A DNA stretch of 64,000 nucleotides, taken from NCBI GenBank assembly GCA_905221605.1, contig CAJNDS010002287.1, forward strand, positions 310,001 through 374,000, given 5' to 3'. Position numbers and translations under genes: made by a program. The notes under the pieces were generated by a model, which was given only the letters and a program-made list of their open reading frames with translations, ran no database searches and had not been told where the DNA came from. Each line of letters opens with the position of its first letter. Position 1 is the first letter of the stretch. This DNA is from Symbiodinium natans. Its lineage: Eukaryota; Sar; Dinophyceae; Suessiales; Symbiodiniaceae. Shown piece by piece: positions 24,417-37,538 of the stretch.

Positions 24417-25911
24417 GCTCGGGAAAAAAAAGAGGGACCTTCCGGGAGCGTGAAAACATGGGGTCGGCCCTACACCTCCTAGGGAGGGAACCTTTCTTAA
24501 CCCTCTTGTCTCTTAAACAGGGACCTGATTCTTTGGGTCTTCATCCCCAAGAATCCCCCTCATCTTCTTCCCTAACACCTATGAGCTGGAACGATGAAAA
24601 TGAGACGTTATAAGCGGATCATCTCCGAGTCTCTGAGCGCTGAGACGGTTTTTAGGGCAACTGGGTCTTCTCACCTCTTGAGGGTTCTGCCCCTGAGAAC
24701 TCTTCCCAGGCAGGGCTGGAAAATGCACCATCGACGTGGACGGGTTCAAATGCTGCGGCTTTGTCGGAACACTTTTTCACTTGTTTGCGCTACTTTGCAC
24801 TTTGCACCGCCTCCACCTCAACCCTGAACACGAAACCCTGGGACACGAATACCACTCTAGCACCTCGACGCATAAGCCATCAGAAGCCTAAAGACCGCCC
24901 TTCAGCACGTTTGCCCGCAGATGTGCAAACAAGATCTTGTTTTTGGAAGCAAGCCAAAAGCCGCTCACCTTGCAGAGATCCTGTAGTATTTGACAGGCTC
25001 CTCTGAAAATGCAATGACACAAAGGAGGCCTCTCCGGATTCCCAAAAAAATCCAGACCAACCCTAAATGGCAAAAGCAAACAGGTGTCCAAACAAGTTTT
25101 TCGCCCCTTGGAAACGGGTTAAATTCGATGTGCTGAGGCTGATACTTTGCAAGCGTTGAAAGGGGCTCAGTTATAGGTTTGAAAATCACGAAATCCATCG
25201 CGCCATCCATCCATTCATCATCGTCCATCACGACATCCATTCATGCATCAACGACAAAACGAAATATAGCGCATTCAACCTTTCCGAAGACCACCTCCGG
25301 GTAAAAACCTTCCCCAGGGCAATAAGAAGACATGCATCAACGATGTAACGAGTATCACGAATTCGACCTTTAGGAAGACCACCTCCGCTGAAAAACCCTT
25401 CGCCACGCTTTCGGGAATAAAGCAAAGAGGGCTGCGAGAGCCAACATCACACAAGGTTTCTGTTAGGGCATGCTCAGGCCCGCAAAATGGGCCTCGTTTC
25501 CGAGGTAGGGACGTGACATATGCGAAGAGCTTCAATGTGGAGATCAGAACCCCGAAAGGCAACGACTGCGGCACAGACTCAACTGTGCAGGCTGGGGGGG
25601 GGGGATGCACTTTAAGGCCTTAATGCTCTTTGACTGAAGAGCCCAACAAAAAGTGTCTTATCGTAGGGTCCTCCAAAGGCTCGATAAGAGTTTCGTAACC
25701 ATACACCGCCAACCCTCAAGGCATCGTTTGGGCCATCACTCGGGAAATCCCCTTGTAGCAATACTCCACATTCATCCTGTGAGATCTTGAAGTAACTCTC
25801 AAACCGTGGGGTCTCGAAAACGAACATAGCTTCTGTGAACCTGAAACTTGTTAGGTCAGAGGTCCCGGAACCTTGGTGCGCGAAGCTGTAGCGCTCGAAA
25901 GCCTGGTCCAG

Positions 25912-26263
25912 GTGAGGATGAACGTCGCCACGCCAGATGGCACAATCTATCTGGGCGGTTGGTCTCACGATTTAGGGATACGAAAGGGCCCCAACTTCGA
26001 CCAGGGAATGATTGACAGCTTCACGCCGGCTTCCCAGACTTCTGTCAGTGTCAGAGCTGCTTTGACTGCTTATGAGCCTTTGTGACTTTTGCTCTCTTTT
26101 TTTGGGTCTCAGGGCTCCGTTGCCGAGGCTTAACATAGCCGGGTTGGCTGGACTGAATGTGCCGGTGAAGCCTGTCTATATCTGCTTCAGACTGACGGGC
26201 AATGACGAGTGGTGCATAGACTGGGTGAAGATTTACAACGCTGACCTGCCCTCGGAATACCAG
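25912..26263 (+). CDS. PLAT/LH2-like domain, two exons
   Basis: Exons 25912-26024 and 26128-26263 join in phase 2 through a GC-AG intron. The peptide contains VRMNVATPDGTIYLGGW, GPNFDQGMIDSFTLN, IAGLAGLNVPVKPVYICF and GNDEWCIDWVKIYNADL. The order (strand with a G-T pair, an xFxxGxxDxFT turn, then W-C-x-D-x-V) is that of PLAT/LH2 beta-sandwich domains, which bind lipids or proteins. The rest of the gene was not found; flanking exons are likely but not identified. Confidence 0.5.
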
Positions 26264-29200
26264 GTGGGCGACCAAATCAAAGGCTGGGATGAAAGATTTA
26301 AGAGTACATCAGTGTGGTGCAAGTACCTGACTTATACCTGATGGAGTCAAATTGCAAAGCCGAGCTTTGCACATCTTTGTACATCGTTTCCTGCAGAAGC
26401 ACTGAAGTGGCAATCTGACATACTTTGAGAGGTCCAGATTCCCAGATTCCAACTTGCACTCACAACCTTGGGCATGTCAGAGGTCGAGGGTCCCGATAAT
26501 GTGCGACTTCCTTCTCGCTTCTCTTGTGGCTTCTGCCTAAGATGTGTGCAACACGGGCAGCAAAAGGTCTCTTCTGCGAGGGCCGTGTCAAAAACACGTC
26601 ATCGTCAATCAAAGAAGCACCAGGATTCAGCACTCTCCTTTCGACCTTGTTGCCAATGAAAGATGAGTTTGTTTTAATGGGCCCACAGAATTCCTGCAAA
26701 CAACCGTACACATATCTGTGGTGAAGAGCGAACGCGAACGCCAGGAAAGCCGCTATTATTCTGTCAGGTTTTTCGGAATAATGTTGGATTTACAGGGTCA
26801 AAGGGGTCGTTAACTTTCCAATCGTGAGACGCGGCTAGTGCGCACTAAAGGATCTCTTTCATGATCCATCTTTTGCTTGTTGTAGCTGTTTTAGCCGTAT
26901 GTCTTCTCTCCCGTAGTATATTGAAGATTTTGTGGCTCTCATTGAAAACCCTCCAATGTTTGCTGGGATCCGTGTGCAGCGTCTAGCGCGAGCAGCAGAG
27001 CACCGTCGGCAACCGCATCTGGTGTTGCGCCAGCCTGATAGTGTGCCACACTGTGCCCAAACGCGACTAGCCAGAAAAAAATCTGGCGCCTTCCACGCCT
27101 CCTAACCTCTGGTGGCAACGGACCTCCTGCTGCAGCTCTCTGCCGAAGCAGCCACATGTGAGTCCCCGGGTCCGTCAATGTCTCGCAAGGGCAGGTAGTT
27201 AGAGGCCAGTTAGAGGCATGTAGAGCCCTCCTTCCACTTGCATCCGGATCCCTACTGCAGTGCACATGGCGACCGATGTGTCTTTGGCGTTTTGAGTCCG
27301 CCTGCCAGATTCACCAGTAGGTCGTTCGGCTTCGTTCCCGCACCGCGACCCGGACAGTGTTTTCTGGCAGTACTCGGTGTCCACGGATCGGGTGCCGCCT
27401 GCACCGACCAACGTCCCTTTGCACGGCCGTCCTCAACCGTCGTGACCGGCACGTGGCCCCTGTCTAAGCTGAGGACTGGGGCTTTCCGAGGTAGTTTGAA
27501 TAGCTAAATATGTAAGATGCTTCAAGAAGCAGCCTCGCAAGTAGCTTCAATAAATGTAAGACTCCTCAGTAAGCAGCCTCACAGCACACACGTGCATGCA
27601 CACAGCGACACAGAGACACAGAGACACATAGACACAGAGACACAGACGCACAGAGAGACACAGGACACAGAGACAGACAAGCGAACAGACAAAGAGACAG
27701 AGAGAGGCAGAGACAGAGACGGGGGCCGACGGACGGAGACGACACAGAGAGACAGACAGAGACTGAGAGAGACGGAGACAGACAGACAGACAGACACACT
27801 GATACACTCTCCGCAATCATCCTCCAATGTGGGCTGCTTTCGTTCCTCCTGTTGTTCTACTCGTTACTCATTGTCTGCTTATTGCTTTCTCTTCCTTTCG
27901 ATTGGCAGCACTTGCCCCCAGTTCCTTGACCTCACATCGTGGCCGGCCCTGTTCCCTGAGTCCTGTGCATCCTCATTCTTCGTGGCTGATTCGAGAACTC
28001 TTCAGAGTTTGAGAGCAAACCGACTCTCCAGTTGAGTTTTTGTGGTGAACCCATGTGAACCCCCTACGAAGCCCCCACGCCAAACAGTGCTTTTGTGAGC
28101 TCCCCGGCGCCAACTTCCAAGAAGTGGCGCCCCAGGCGCGGACGCATTACAAGACACCACGCAGTCGACATAACAAGCGAAGCTCCACCGGGGTCAGTGC
28201 CTCGTAGAAGGACTGCGTCTTAGGCACCGTAGAACTTGAGCATCTGCACAGCCTTTGGGGGGAAGCTGCATGAGAATCGGGTATTTAAGAACAGCTGAAG
28301 TAGTGGCAACCGAGTGGTGTGTGATGGCATACGAGGCCGGAGGCCTCAGCAAGTTTTGTACAGCGTGCGGCACCAGAATGCGGCTACTCATGGTACGGCA
28401 GGGCTTCATAGATAGGAGAAGCCGCAATATTCCTATGTATGCCATGTATGCAACACAAAGTTCCCATGGCATGCGGCTTGGGCTTCATGCCTGCTGCACC
28501 GAATTCTGTCCTATGTGGTGTTGTGCGGTGCTTTTGGTTCTTGCAGAAGCTAGTCACTTGTGGCACTCTTCTTTTGGGGGGTTCGCGCTACTTCCTGTAC
28601 GGATAGACCCGCCATAATTACTTTCGACCAGAGGTATCTGACAAAGAGCATCCCTCCAGATTCCTGATGAATGGTTCCAGTGTTGCTTTGCTTGGCCGCG
28701 GTTCCCGCCGCTGGTGCCTGGAGTCTTCCCTGAGAGTCCTGGCCAACTTTTAATTGTATGTCGAAATATTCCAAGTGCGGCAGATCCAGGATAGCCGCAT
28801 GGCAGAATGTGGACAAAAGACCTCTGCATGATGGCGTGCCTTTCAGCCAGGTTCATCGAAGCATTCCGCTGGGGTTAAAGGCAACCGTCATGTTCAAGCT
28901 TTCGCGGACGCAGCAATGTGTTACCGAACCGGCCTGTGCTTTGCCCTCCCGGCGCTCTTTTGTCCGCTGCAGCAGGCAAGAACACTGCGGGCTTCAGATT
29001 CAGAGCTGAGCAGCCGTGAGTATCATGGTATCATGCGTCGTCTCATGCATGTGGGCCGGTGGGCCTGCGTGCGCCTGTGCGTGCGCACAGTGCTGGCGGC
29101 CACTTCCACTGTTGCAAGATCGCTTGTGCAGAAGGGGTAGGATGGCACAAGAAGCAAGCAGAAGCAAGTAGAAGCAAGTGCACTCTTGTGTTTCTTGAAA

Positions 29201-30517
29201 GATTCCTGAAAGCTCGACCCTGCGACCCTAGCCTTGCAATCCGGTGGCTCATTTTTCTTGTGTGTTGCGGAAGGCCCATCCTTCTCACCCCGGAGAGCAG
29301 CATGTCTCTGCGACGTGCCTGGCTTGCTCTGCTGCCAATGGGCCTCGGCCAGGTTGAGGAGAGCCTGTGGTGTCCTGTAAAGGGGGGATTGTGGGGAGCG
29401 GCCCTTGTTTTCCCCTCCACCCCCTCCCCGCCCGTCTCCCTCCAAAAGGCTCAGAAGACAGCCCCCGCGGAAGCTGTGCTCTTCCGACCATGTCCCAGGA
29501 TGCCCCGCACGATGCTTTTTTCCATCAAGGGAAGACGGTCCATACGCTTTGTTGGAATTACGTACTGTCCCAGCCACGGCTTCTGGGCCGTTTCGGAAAG
29601 AGTCGCTGAGAAGGAGACGGGTCTGCTTCAACTTGCTGGACATGGCCACGCCCTTTCCACCAAGGCGTTCGTGACTGGAGTGTTTGTTCACAGAGATGTG
29701 CACACTGGTGCAGGAGGAGCTTCGCAGGGTTGGTAGAAGTCATTGTTTGTTGAGTTCTGAGTGATGCGCCGGCCGAGAGTATGAGCCACTGAAACTACAG
29801 GCCACAACTCGCCAGCCACAAGTGTATGTGACTAAGCGAACCGCTACTTACAGTAATTCGAAATGGTGGAGGATCCTCGCAAACCTATGGTGAAATTTGA
29901 CCTCAAGACGGTTATATGTATATTATATATATATATGGTTATGACTTTTATGGGTAGAGCCTACAGAGCCCCCATATAGAGTCGGCTCTTATAGATACGC
30001 TTTGTGCATAGCATGGTAGCGCTAGTAGGGTCTGGGGAAACTCTTCATATACAGTATTCAAAGTAATGCATAAGTTGTCGGCTGGTTCAGTGAAACCTCC
30101 ACAAGCTTCAGTCGACAGGGTTGCCCCTTCCTTTGGCCAGAAGCACTTCTGCACTTGTGCGCGCGAGGCTTCATGGAAGCGTGGCAAAAGCAAAGACGGT
30201 GACGATGACGACGATGACAGCAACGACTACATGAAGGTGCAGCAATCGAACAGCCTTCAAAGGTTCAGGGTCCCGTTTAGGGCTTCAGTTTCAGTTTCTA
30301 TCTTCCAAGGCCAGAGTCCCTGTGTTTTAAGAGGGGTCAAAGAAGTTGCTGAAGCCCATCTTGTCTCTGGGCTTGATCGGGAACTGGCTTGTGCGCAGGG
30401 CACGCTTCCCGCCGTGCTCCATATGACTTTTTTCATCTTGCAGGGACGCTCCGCATCCCCTAGCTTTTCAGCTGTTTTGAGGCTTATGGGTTGAGTCAAA
30501 AAACGAACTTGTCTCAG
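26264..30517. other. No recognised gene
   Basis: Apart from the ACAGAG repeat, nothing with clear coding quality. Long open frames near 29000-29740 exist on both strands, which marks them as composition artefacts. Confidence 0.35.
27600..27800. repeat. ACAGAG repeat, inverted relative of the TGTCTC satellite
   Basis: Degenerate GACACAGAGACA units, the complement of the array at 22325-22885. Confidence 0.85.
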
Positions 30518-30622
30518 GACCTTCGTGACCTGGTGAGTTCCATCGACGGAAAGATTGAAGCTCTTGACCACGGTCTCACGACCGTGGAGGCGAAGGTGAG
30601 CAAACTCGACGGCGCGATGCAG
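30518..30622 (+). CDS. Coiled-coil exon candidate
   Basis: AG|G acceptor, GC donor, 105 nt, phase 0/0. The peptide DLRDLVSSIDGKIEALDHG, LTTVEAKVSKLDGAMQ has hydrophobic residues at heptad spacing (L, V, I, I, L, L, V, V, L), so it should form a coiled coil. The parent protein is unknown. Confidence 0.5.
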
Positions 30623-31364
30623 GCTCGGTATTTTGATAGCATCCGCACGAGTCAGATTCAAAACGCAAGCAAAGCCCTGGGGTGGGCACTTGGAATTCGG
30701 CGTAGCCCGAGCGATCTCACTCCACACCCAAGGAAACCATTGAGAAGCTGTATCCGCGCACTAGGAGTGAAGCTGAGCGAAGCCACTGAGTGAAGCCCCA
30801 AAGCTTTAGAGACTTCAACTCGGGACTTGCAGCCTGACCACCCTGAAAATCCTGGGCTCAGACCCAGCACGCTGCGATCTGGAGCGACGTGTCGCAGAGC
30901 GCGCCTGGGTGGCCGAATGAAGGCATACAGGGCTGAGTCAGGCTGAGAGTTTAAGATTTGTTTGCTTCTGTTCGTCTTGTATCGTTTTTTTTTGGTGTTG
31001 GAGAGTCTTGGAACTTCAGCTCTGCAATAAGGCTCAGCCTTGCAACTTGCCTGAGGTGACTGATCTGGAGGGCGAGATGGAGGCACGACGCATCTCGAAC
31101 TCAGCCGCCCCAGACCCTGAGCCCAGAAATTCCGGGAAATTCAAAGGCACCCTTCTTCAAGCTGCTATGTGCAATCGGGCCTAACTGATTGTGGCAGTTA
31201 GGACTGCAGGTCTCGAATCCTTGGGGCCTTACCCAAATCCAGTGCTTGTCTGGTTGGCAGTCGTCCGTGATCACTGCCGTTGCTTCCCTGCTGCATTGTG
31301 TTTGGAAAATGGGCTACTTGTAGCTGACTTTTTCGAAGAGAGAGCGAGGGAGCGAGCGAGACAG

Positions 31365-31650
31365 AAGAGAGAGAGAGAGAGAGAAGCAGAAGAAGAAGAA
31401 GAAGAAGAAGAAGAAGAAGAAGAAGAAGAAGAAGAAGAAGAAGAAGAAGAAGAAGAAGAAGAAGAAGAAGAAGAAGAAGAAGAAGAAGAAGAAGAAGAAG
31501 AAGAAGAAGAAGAAGAAGAGAGAGAGAGAGTGAGAAAAGAGAGAAAGAAAAGGAAGAAGGTCCTGCCCCCCGGCTACTACCCCCTGGTAAGAAAGAAAGA
31601 AAAGAAAAGAAAGGAAAAGAAAAGAAAAGAAAAGAAAAGAAAAGAAAGAA
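31365..31650. repeat. GAA/AAGAA microsatellite
   Basis: (GA)n, then (GAA)n of about 45 units, then AAAGAAAAG units after a short unique piece. Confidence 0.95.
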
Positions 31651-32039
31651 CAACGACATTAACAAATAGACAGAACGAAACATGGTGTGAAAAAAATGCA
31701 TGAACAAAGGAAAGGAACATCACGTATACGAACAAAAGGAAACACATAAAGAAAGAACCGGACTGCTTCCAGAGTTTGGGATCCAGAATGAGGCATTTTT
31801 CGGAACGATTTTTCGAAAGCGTGTCGAGATCTCAGTCGTTTCGAGGAGCGAGAGTTGCGGGTGGGGCCGGGTGGGGTGTGGAGATGTGTGGAGAAGTTGG
31901 AGCGTGAGGAGTGCTGGAACGCCGCTTCTGGACAACGGAGGAAAAGGTTTATTCAATACGTCGGTACGGTTTGAAAAGTCTTGGGGGCTGCTGTCGCCAT
32001 AAGCAAAAAACCCCTACAAAGAAGCCCTGAAGACATCCC

Positions 32040-32165
32040 TCTTTCATTCGCCACACCCGTGGAAGCCTCTCCTGGCCCAGACTGCGTACGATGCGCTCAA
32101 GCACGACACGACGAAGGACCTCGAGGATGTCAAGCAGCTCGTGGAGGCACCGTGCTCCCTCAAAC
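32040..32165 (+). CDS. Exon candidate, helical segment
   Basis: An open frame reads HPWKPLLAQTAYDALKHDTT then KDLEDVKQLVEAPCSLKQE. It looks like a helical pair. The start does not show a clear AG|G acceptor and both ends are approximate. No family recognised. Confidence 0.35.
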
Positions 32166-32699
32166 AAGAGCAGTGCAGGGGGAGGCTTCTGATTTGTTTC
32201 TTTTTTCTCCAACTCAGAGAAATTGCGGGGTGTACGGTGGGATATGCGGTCTGAGTCTGCCACAAGAGCCACACTTCAGGGCTCGCCACGAGCCGCCTCC
32301 TGAAGGCCTGAAAGGTACAGGGCTCCCACGGATGCAGATCGTAGGGTTAGAGCACTCCTAGCAGTTTCTCATCGAGCACGGTGTTATGCGTGCTCCTTTT
32401 GGTGAAGCCACTTATTACAACAGCCCTAACTTTCAATTGAGACCCCAGGACGATGTATCATATGCCACCAACGCTCTATTAAACCTCGGACATGTCAAAC
32501 AGTACGCCTGAGCTTTGGCTTGGGCTTAGGGGCGGCATGCCAGCAGTTTGCACTGCCAGCATGATTTTGATCGGCCTGGAGGCAAGTAGACTGAGACTCT
32601 TGGTCGCAGCCGCTATCCCAACGTCCCTAAAAGCACTGGAAGACGAAAGCCTCGCCAAACACCAGAATGACACAAGCCGCACTCCCAAGCCTTGAACAA

Positions 32700-32878
32700 C
32701 GCTGCGCTCGTCCGAGTGTCAAAGCCCTCGGAAGCCCTGAAAGCTGTGGAAAAAAGCAGCCCCCGCAAGAGCAGCCCAGCCACGCCCAAGACGAGCAGCG
32801 GTGGCCTTGCCGGGCGGATTGACGACACCACCTCCGTGGCGCAGGAGGCTGCAGCTGCAGGGCTGGCTGCAGGGGTAG
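32700..32878 (+). CDS. Ser/Lys/Ala-rich exon candidate
   Basis: Open frame with KPSEALKAVEKSSPRKSSP, ATPKTSSGGLAGRIDDTTS and an Ala-rich helix. Composition suggests a disordered basic linker. Boundaries approximate, no family recognised. Confidence 0.28.
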
Positions 32879-33837
32879 TTGCGGTGTTCTGCAGAGGTCT
32901 CTTGCTGTGCTCTTCGGGTCGAAGACGGTGCGTGGCAGGCTAAAGGCATCTCGCTGGAGATGAACAGCGCGGTCGCTCGAAGTCGAAAAGTTCCATGCTC
33001 GTGTACTGAGGATGCCAGGGCTTCGGTGTTTCTGATCGTTAGATTGAGCTTTCGAACTGCGAGATCTCGGAAGCTGAAGCCCTCCTATGTCGCGCCTCCC
33101 GCCAAGGTAAATGTGGCCAAGGAAAATGTCAGCATCATGGTGGGCCAGGCGGGAAAGATCCGGACACTTTAGCGACGTGTACAACGCGGGTGCGCGCGGC
33201 GCATCACAGCGTGCACAGAATCAACCAGCGGCGTTGGCTTTTGACGGACTTGCTTGAAGCCTGCTAAACCTCAAGCCCTCCCCGAGCTCTGCTCACACGA
33301 AGAGATGCAAAGACCACAAGACTTGGGAATCAGGACGTAAGGATGGGAGAGCCCAAGGCACCGGGCTGCAAAAATGAATCCCCACTGACTAGAATTTGGT
33401 GAGGCAGTGCCATTGGCCCTGAAGCCTACTGCTACGTCTGTGGTTGTATGTGGTTGTATGTGGTTGTAGTGGGTCGCACCTGGTGACAAGCATTGAAACC
33501 CACGAAGGTGGACCAGGTCAACGAAGATTTGAATGCGACGAAGGCTGGGGAAGGGGGTCCTAGTGGTCAGTAGCCCAGGCAAAGTGATGAGTTTGCTTTT
33601 GTTGGGTCCCAAACAAGGACTCCGGTGGTTGTTGTTTTCATGGGCCGGTACCATACTGCGACTCTGCAGATAAGCCCGCGCTCTGAGAATCAGGGTTGTC
33701 AGTTTTCGGCTCAGGGTTCACAGGATTATTCCGGTCCGTGCTGACATGCAAGTGCCCAGCGCCCGCATAGGCCACACGGGCACCCGTGACAATTAAGCGT
33801 CGTGGTGAGAGTCGCGTGTAGTAGTTTGCGAGTCAAG

Positions 33838-34187
33838 GTCAGGCAAACGGGCAAAGCTTTCTTAGGCAGTTCAGTGCAAATCCGAGCCAGCCCGCTCGAT
33901 CAAAAGACTGTCTGTGATCCAGGGCAGAATGTCTGGTTTTTCACCGAGCTGCTTCAGGACAAAGCCAGGCCGTGCAAGCATCGCACCTTCCATGTCAAAG
34001 TACTGGGAGCACAGGAGTTGGAATAACCCCAAACCCGAAACCCTAAACCCTAAAACCGAAAACCCTACACCCACATCTGCTTGATGGACCTCCGCAGGGC
34101 ACGGTCATGGCAACGCAGAGCACCGCCGCCGGCACCATGAGCGCGGCGAATTTCACGCGCTTCGCCGCGCCTTCCTCGGTTTTCTGC
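33838..34187 (+). CDS. Exon candidates on both sides of a CCCTAAA array
   Basis: From 33838 (AG|G) a frame gives VRQTGKAFLGSSVQIRASPL and, after a possible second AG|G site at 33922, QNVWFFTELLQDKARP and TFHVKVLGAQEL. After a short CCCTAAA-type array (34025-34070) an AG|G site at 34098 starts GTVMATQSTAAGTMSAANF. The FHVKVLGAQEL strand resembles the start of a C2 domain, which I cannot confirm. Splice joins are not resolved. Confidence 0.32.
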
Positions 34188-35626
34188 TTTCCTTGGCTGG
34201 GCCAGGGCTTGGATCGGCCAAAGCCCTACTCGTATGAACTTCAGGCCTTCTGTAGGTTAAGGTTCCTTCATGTTCCTTCCTCGTCGTGCATCAGTTTAGC
34301 TGTGAGAGTTCAGTCAGGGCTCAGGGCGTAGGGGCTGTTGGTTTCCGGCCACGGTTGACGGTAAGAGTTTGCTGGTTTCCGGATGTTTTGGGTTTGGGCT
34401 TCAAGGTTTTAGTGCAGGGGCCCTATTCCCTATTCCTTGTTGAATCCGATGTGACAGCAAGTTTGGGCTTCGGGTTGCTTCGGGTTCAAGAGTCTTGCTC
34501 GAGAGACTTTTCCCGAGGTGGCCGCAGTGAATGAGCAGCTGCCTGCCACCCCGTCCTGCTGCAGTCCTGATGCCCATGACTCAGCTCTGCTTGCGAGACT
34601 GGAACAGAGACCCCTAAACCCTTGTGAGAAGTGTCCATTTGCTCCGGGACGCGCAGCAGAGAAAACACGACCGAGCCGGGCCCCACACTGGTGTAACCCG
34701 GACCTACGCAAGGACACAGTCGTGACACGGTCAGCACTAAAAAGAGAAGAGAAAGCATACGAGCTGTGCAGTATACTGTATGCCCTTTGCGTCAGCGCGT
34801 GTCTCCATTCGTGGCCATTCGTGGTAGCACATGGCCCGTGTAAGGACGCCAGCACTGTGCTCATCATCTCGGGCCCGAACTCAAACGTGGCCACCTTCGA
34901 CCGCCTCGGGGTGGTCGTTGCGAGAGAAGGCGGAAAGGTGCCTTGGGTGCGGTTCTGGGAAGTCCTTCGAGACAAACAGGGCGAAGGGCGATTGGGGAAG
35001 AGCACTACGGTTTCAAGGTGTTTCGCTGTTTCATGAAGCGATCCAGTGATCCCGACTCACCCGCCGCTTGGCAGGGGACGGGCGGACATCGAAGCATAAT
35101 AAACCAGTAATAAACCCATCCGGCACCAGCACTCTGTCACCTGCGCTTCACAGTCGCGAGGTCAACTTCAAGTTGTCTTTCTGAGGTTTAAAGAAGAATG
35201 GGTCAGGGAAAGGTGGGCAAAGGCAAAGGTGGGTGGGCCAAGGTCCACCGCCGCCTGCTCGACACGCTGACAGCAAAGGACTTCGATGGAGTTGGGCTTA
35301 CGATCTTTGCTCCGCAGGCCTCTGATGTTTGGGTCGTCATCTCTCACTCTCGGGGGTCATCTGAGTCATCTCGATCTCGAGTGTAGGATCTGCGTGTTGA
35401 GACAGTTGCGGTTTCTCCAGCGACACAAGCCTTGATGAACTTTTGAACCTGCAGTTTCGACCCTTGAAAGCATACGACGGCTGAGGCCCTAGTTGCACCC
35501 CAAAACAACGGCATTGACTCACTCACAGGCAAACAAGAAAAGCACATCTTGATGGGAGTTTTCTTGGGGCCCGGGGTTCTGGTCGTCCACGATTTTCCCC
35601 AGAAGTGCAAACAAATGGGCTGACAG

Positions 35627-35717
35627 GGCAACAGCACCACAGAAGAGAAGCGGCTGCTCATCGCCGACTGGTACAACTACAAGAAGTGCGCCTGGATTGC
35701 GATTGAAGCGATTGAAG
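35627..35717 (+). CDS. Exon candidate, unknown protein
   Basis: AG|G acceptor (CTGACAG) and GC donor; the frame reads GNSTTEEKRLLIADWYNYKK then CAWIAIEAIE. Good amphipathic and aromatic content; no family recognised. Confidence 0.42.
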
Positions 35718-36467
35718 GCTTTCACGTGTCACCAGGCTCCTTGCCGTAGCCGAAGCCCTAAATGCAAGCGTCGCTTCTGGCGACTTCGCCTGAAAGGCCG
35801 AAGTGATGATACGCTTCAACCCTAGACCCTAAACCCTACAGACCCTAGGCCCTAAATCCCAAGCCCTAAGGCTTTAACGCGTCAGGGTCTGAGATCCTCC
35901 AGCTATCCTCCAGCCAGGGCTTCCAAAGGGGCGCTTGGTGTTCGGAGACCATGAGACCATGGGGCTAAGGCGGTGTGATGGTCGTTGTTGCGGAGGAGTC
36001 CAGCGGCGGCCCTACCTGGGGGGTCCTTGAGCCTTGAGAATGTCAGTAGTCTTCGGGTGGGAGAAGCTTGAATCTGTTTCTTTGACTGCAGCGCCGAAGA
36101 ATCAGGGAAGAGAGTCCAGGCCCAAACCGCAGCTCTGCATCCAAAAGCACAGAGGGGTGAGGCCACCTCGGGCCACGGCACTGCACGAAGAGGGGCCAGG
36201 AAAAATATCCGAATGAAGCAAGTTGAAAGGAATCCAGTCAAGCGGCAAGTCGATTCGACTGCCTTTCATCAGATCGAACTGTGCCGAGCCAATGACTCAA
36301 GATGTTCGAGGGCGAATATCGTGGCCCTCCGGGTTCAGGTGCATTCTGACGCATCGGTGGACTAATAGCTGAAGGCTACTAAGTTACTGCATTCTTTGTA
36401 GTTTTGCTCTTTTTGCACAGGTGTCGAGCTGGCCAACGACATCCTTGCAGGATCGGGACTTCTGGGG

Positions 36468-36492
36468 AGTGTGTGTGTGTGTGTGTGTGTGC
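36468..36492. repeat. (GT)n microsatellite
   Basis: About twelve GT units. Confidence 0.9.
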
Positions 36493-36691
36493 CTGTTGCA
36501 CTTGAGAGCGTACACCTGTCCAGGAAGTCTGCGGGGTTTCTAGGGTTCGGGTTTTCGAGTCGAGCATTCATGTGTCCATCTCAGTCCATCTATCTCTTCT
36601 CTTCGTACCTACTTGGCCCCTGAACTCGGAAGAGCCTCCCCCCCCAGCCCCCCCTCCCCCGAAGGCCTGCTCCCGCTCTTGGCCGCTGGAG

Positions 36692-36769
36692 GCTTAGCTC
36701 CTGACACCAAGCTCCGCTTTGGCAGCGCGGCCTTCGGCCAGGGCTGCGACAGCATCGTGCCTGGGCGAG
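36692..36769 (+). CDS. Exon candidate, unknown protein
   Basis: AG|G acceptor and GT donor; reads LAPDTKLRFGSAAFGQGC then DSIVPGR. No family recognised. Confidence 0.35.
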
Positions 36770-37466
36770 GTGTCACCTTTTCAGGTGTTTGTGGCAGGTT
36801 GTGGGTCCCTCGAATTTGGAGTGCATTGCACTCGTGCACGGCTAGATGTTTACGACCGTGTATGTGCTAGCCCGACCTCTCAAGTAGTTGCTAAAACATC
36901 GAAGGTGTTTTAGTCCTCTCGAAACGCTATCGCCACCATCCGGGGGAAGAGAGCTAGAGCGTGAGAGTTCTACATGCAGAGTTTTCCCTGCAAGGGCTAA
37001 ATGTACATGTTTTCCCAAAGGGGCTGAACAGTCATGTTTTGAATTTGCTGCTGTGTCACACATGAGCTACATGTGCATGCAGTCAGATGTGTCACTTGTG
37101 CTATGTGCAGTTGTGATGTTACATGAGCTGAGCTACATGTCCACGGGCAGTCCTTTTCGTAGGTGGGGGCGCTAAATGGCAGTAATGCTCGTGGCCATTC
37201 GGGCTACAAGGCCCCCTAAGAAAAGGGGCAAATTCAAAGTGATGCATGCCACCCCGGTCGTGGTGCTAGGGGAGGTGGAGGGTTCTGGAGAGTGGGGCTA
37301 GTGTACAAGGGCTTGATGCCTTTCTTGAGGGTGCTTGATGTCTTTCTTGGCTTTCGGGCGCTTCTGCGCTTTGCGATGGATGGTTGGGAGGATGTATGGT
37401 TGCAAACGAAGCATTGTGAGAAGGGTTTTGGAGCAGAAGCCCAAGAATAGCTAACCTGGTCCTAAG

Positions 37467-37538
37467 GACATCTTCGACGGGGGTGACCCCTTCTATGTTC
37501 AGACAGTGCTGGGCGTCGAGTCAGCGTCCGCCAGCGAG
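37467..37538 (+). CDS. J-domain-like exon candidate
   Basis: AG|G acceptor and GC donor, phase 0/0. The peptide DIFDGGDPFYVQTVLGVESA, SASE resembles the start of a DnaJ J-domain (DPYxVLGVxxxASxxE). The following helix and the HPD tripeptide were not found in the next kilobases, so a co-chaperone role is only a suggestion. Confidence 0.3.

Noticed and set aside
31191-31703. Long frame with a poly-Glu run of over 40 residues
   Set aside because: It is the translation of a (GAA)n microsatellite; both strands are open and no flanking exon supports it.
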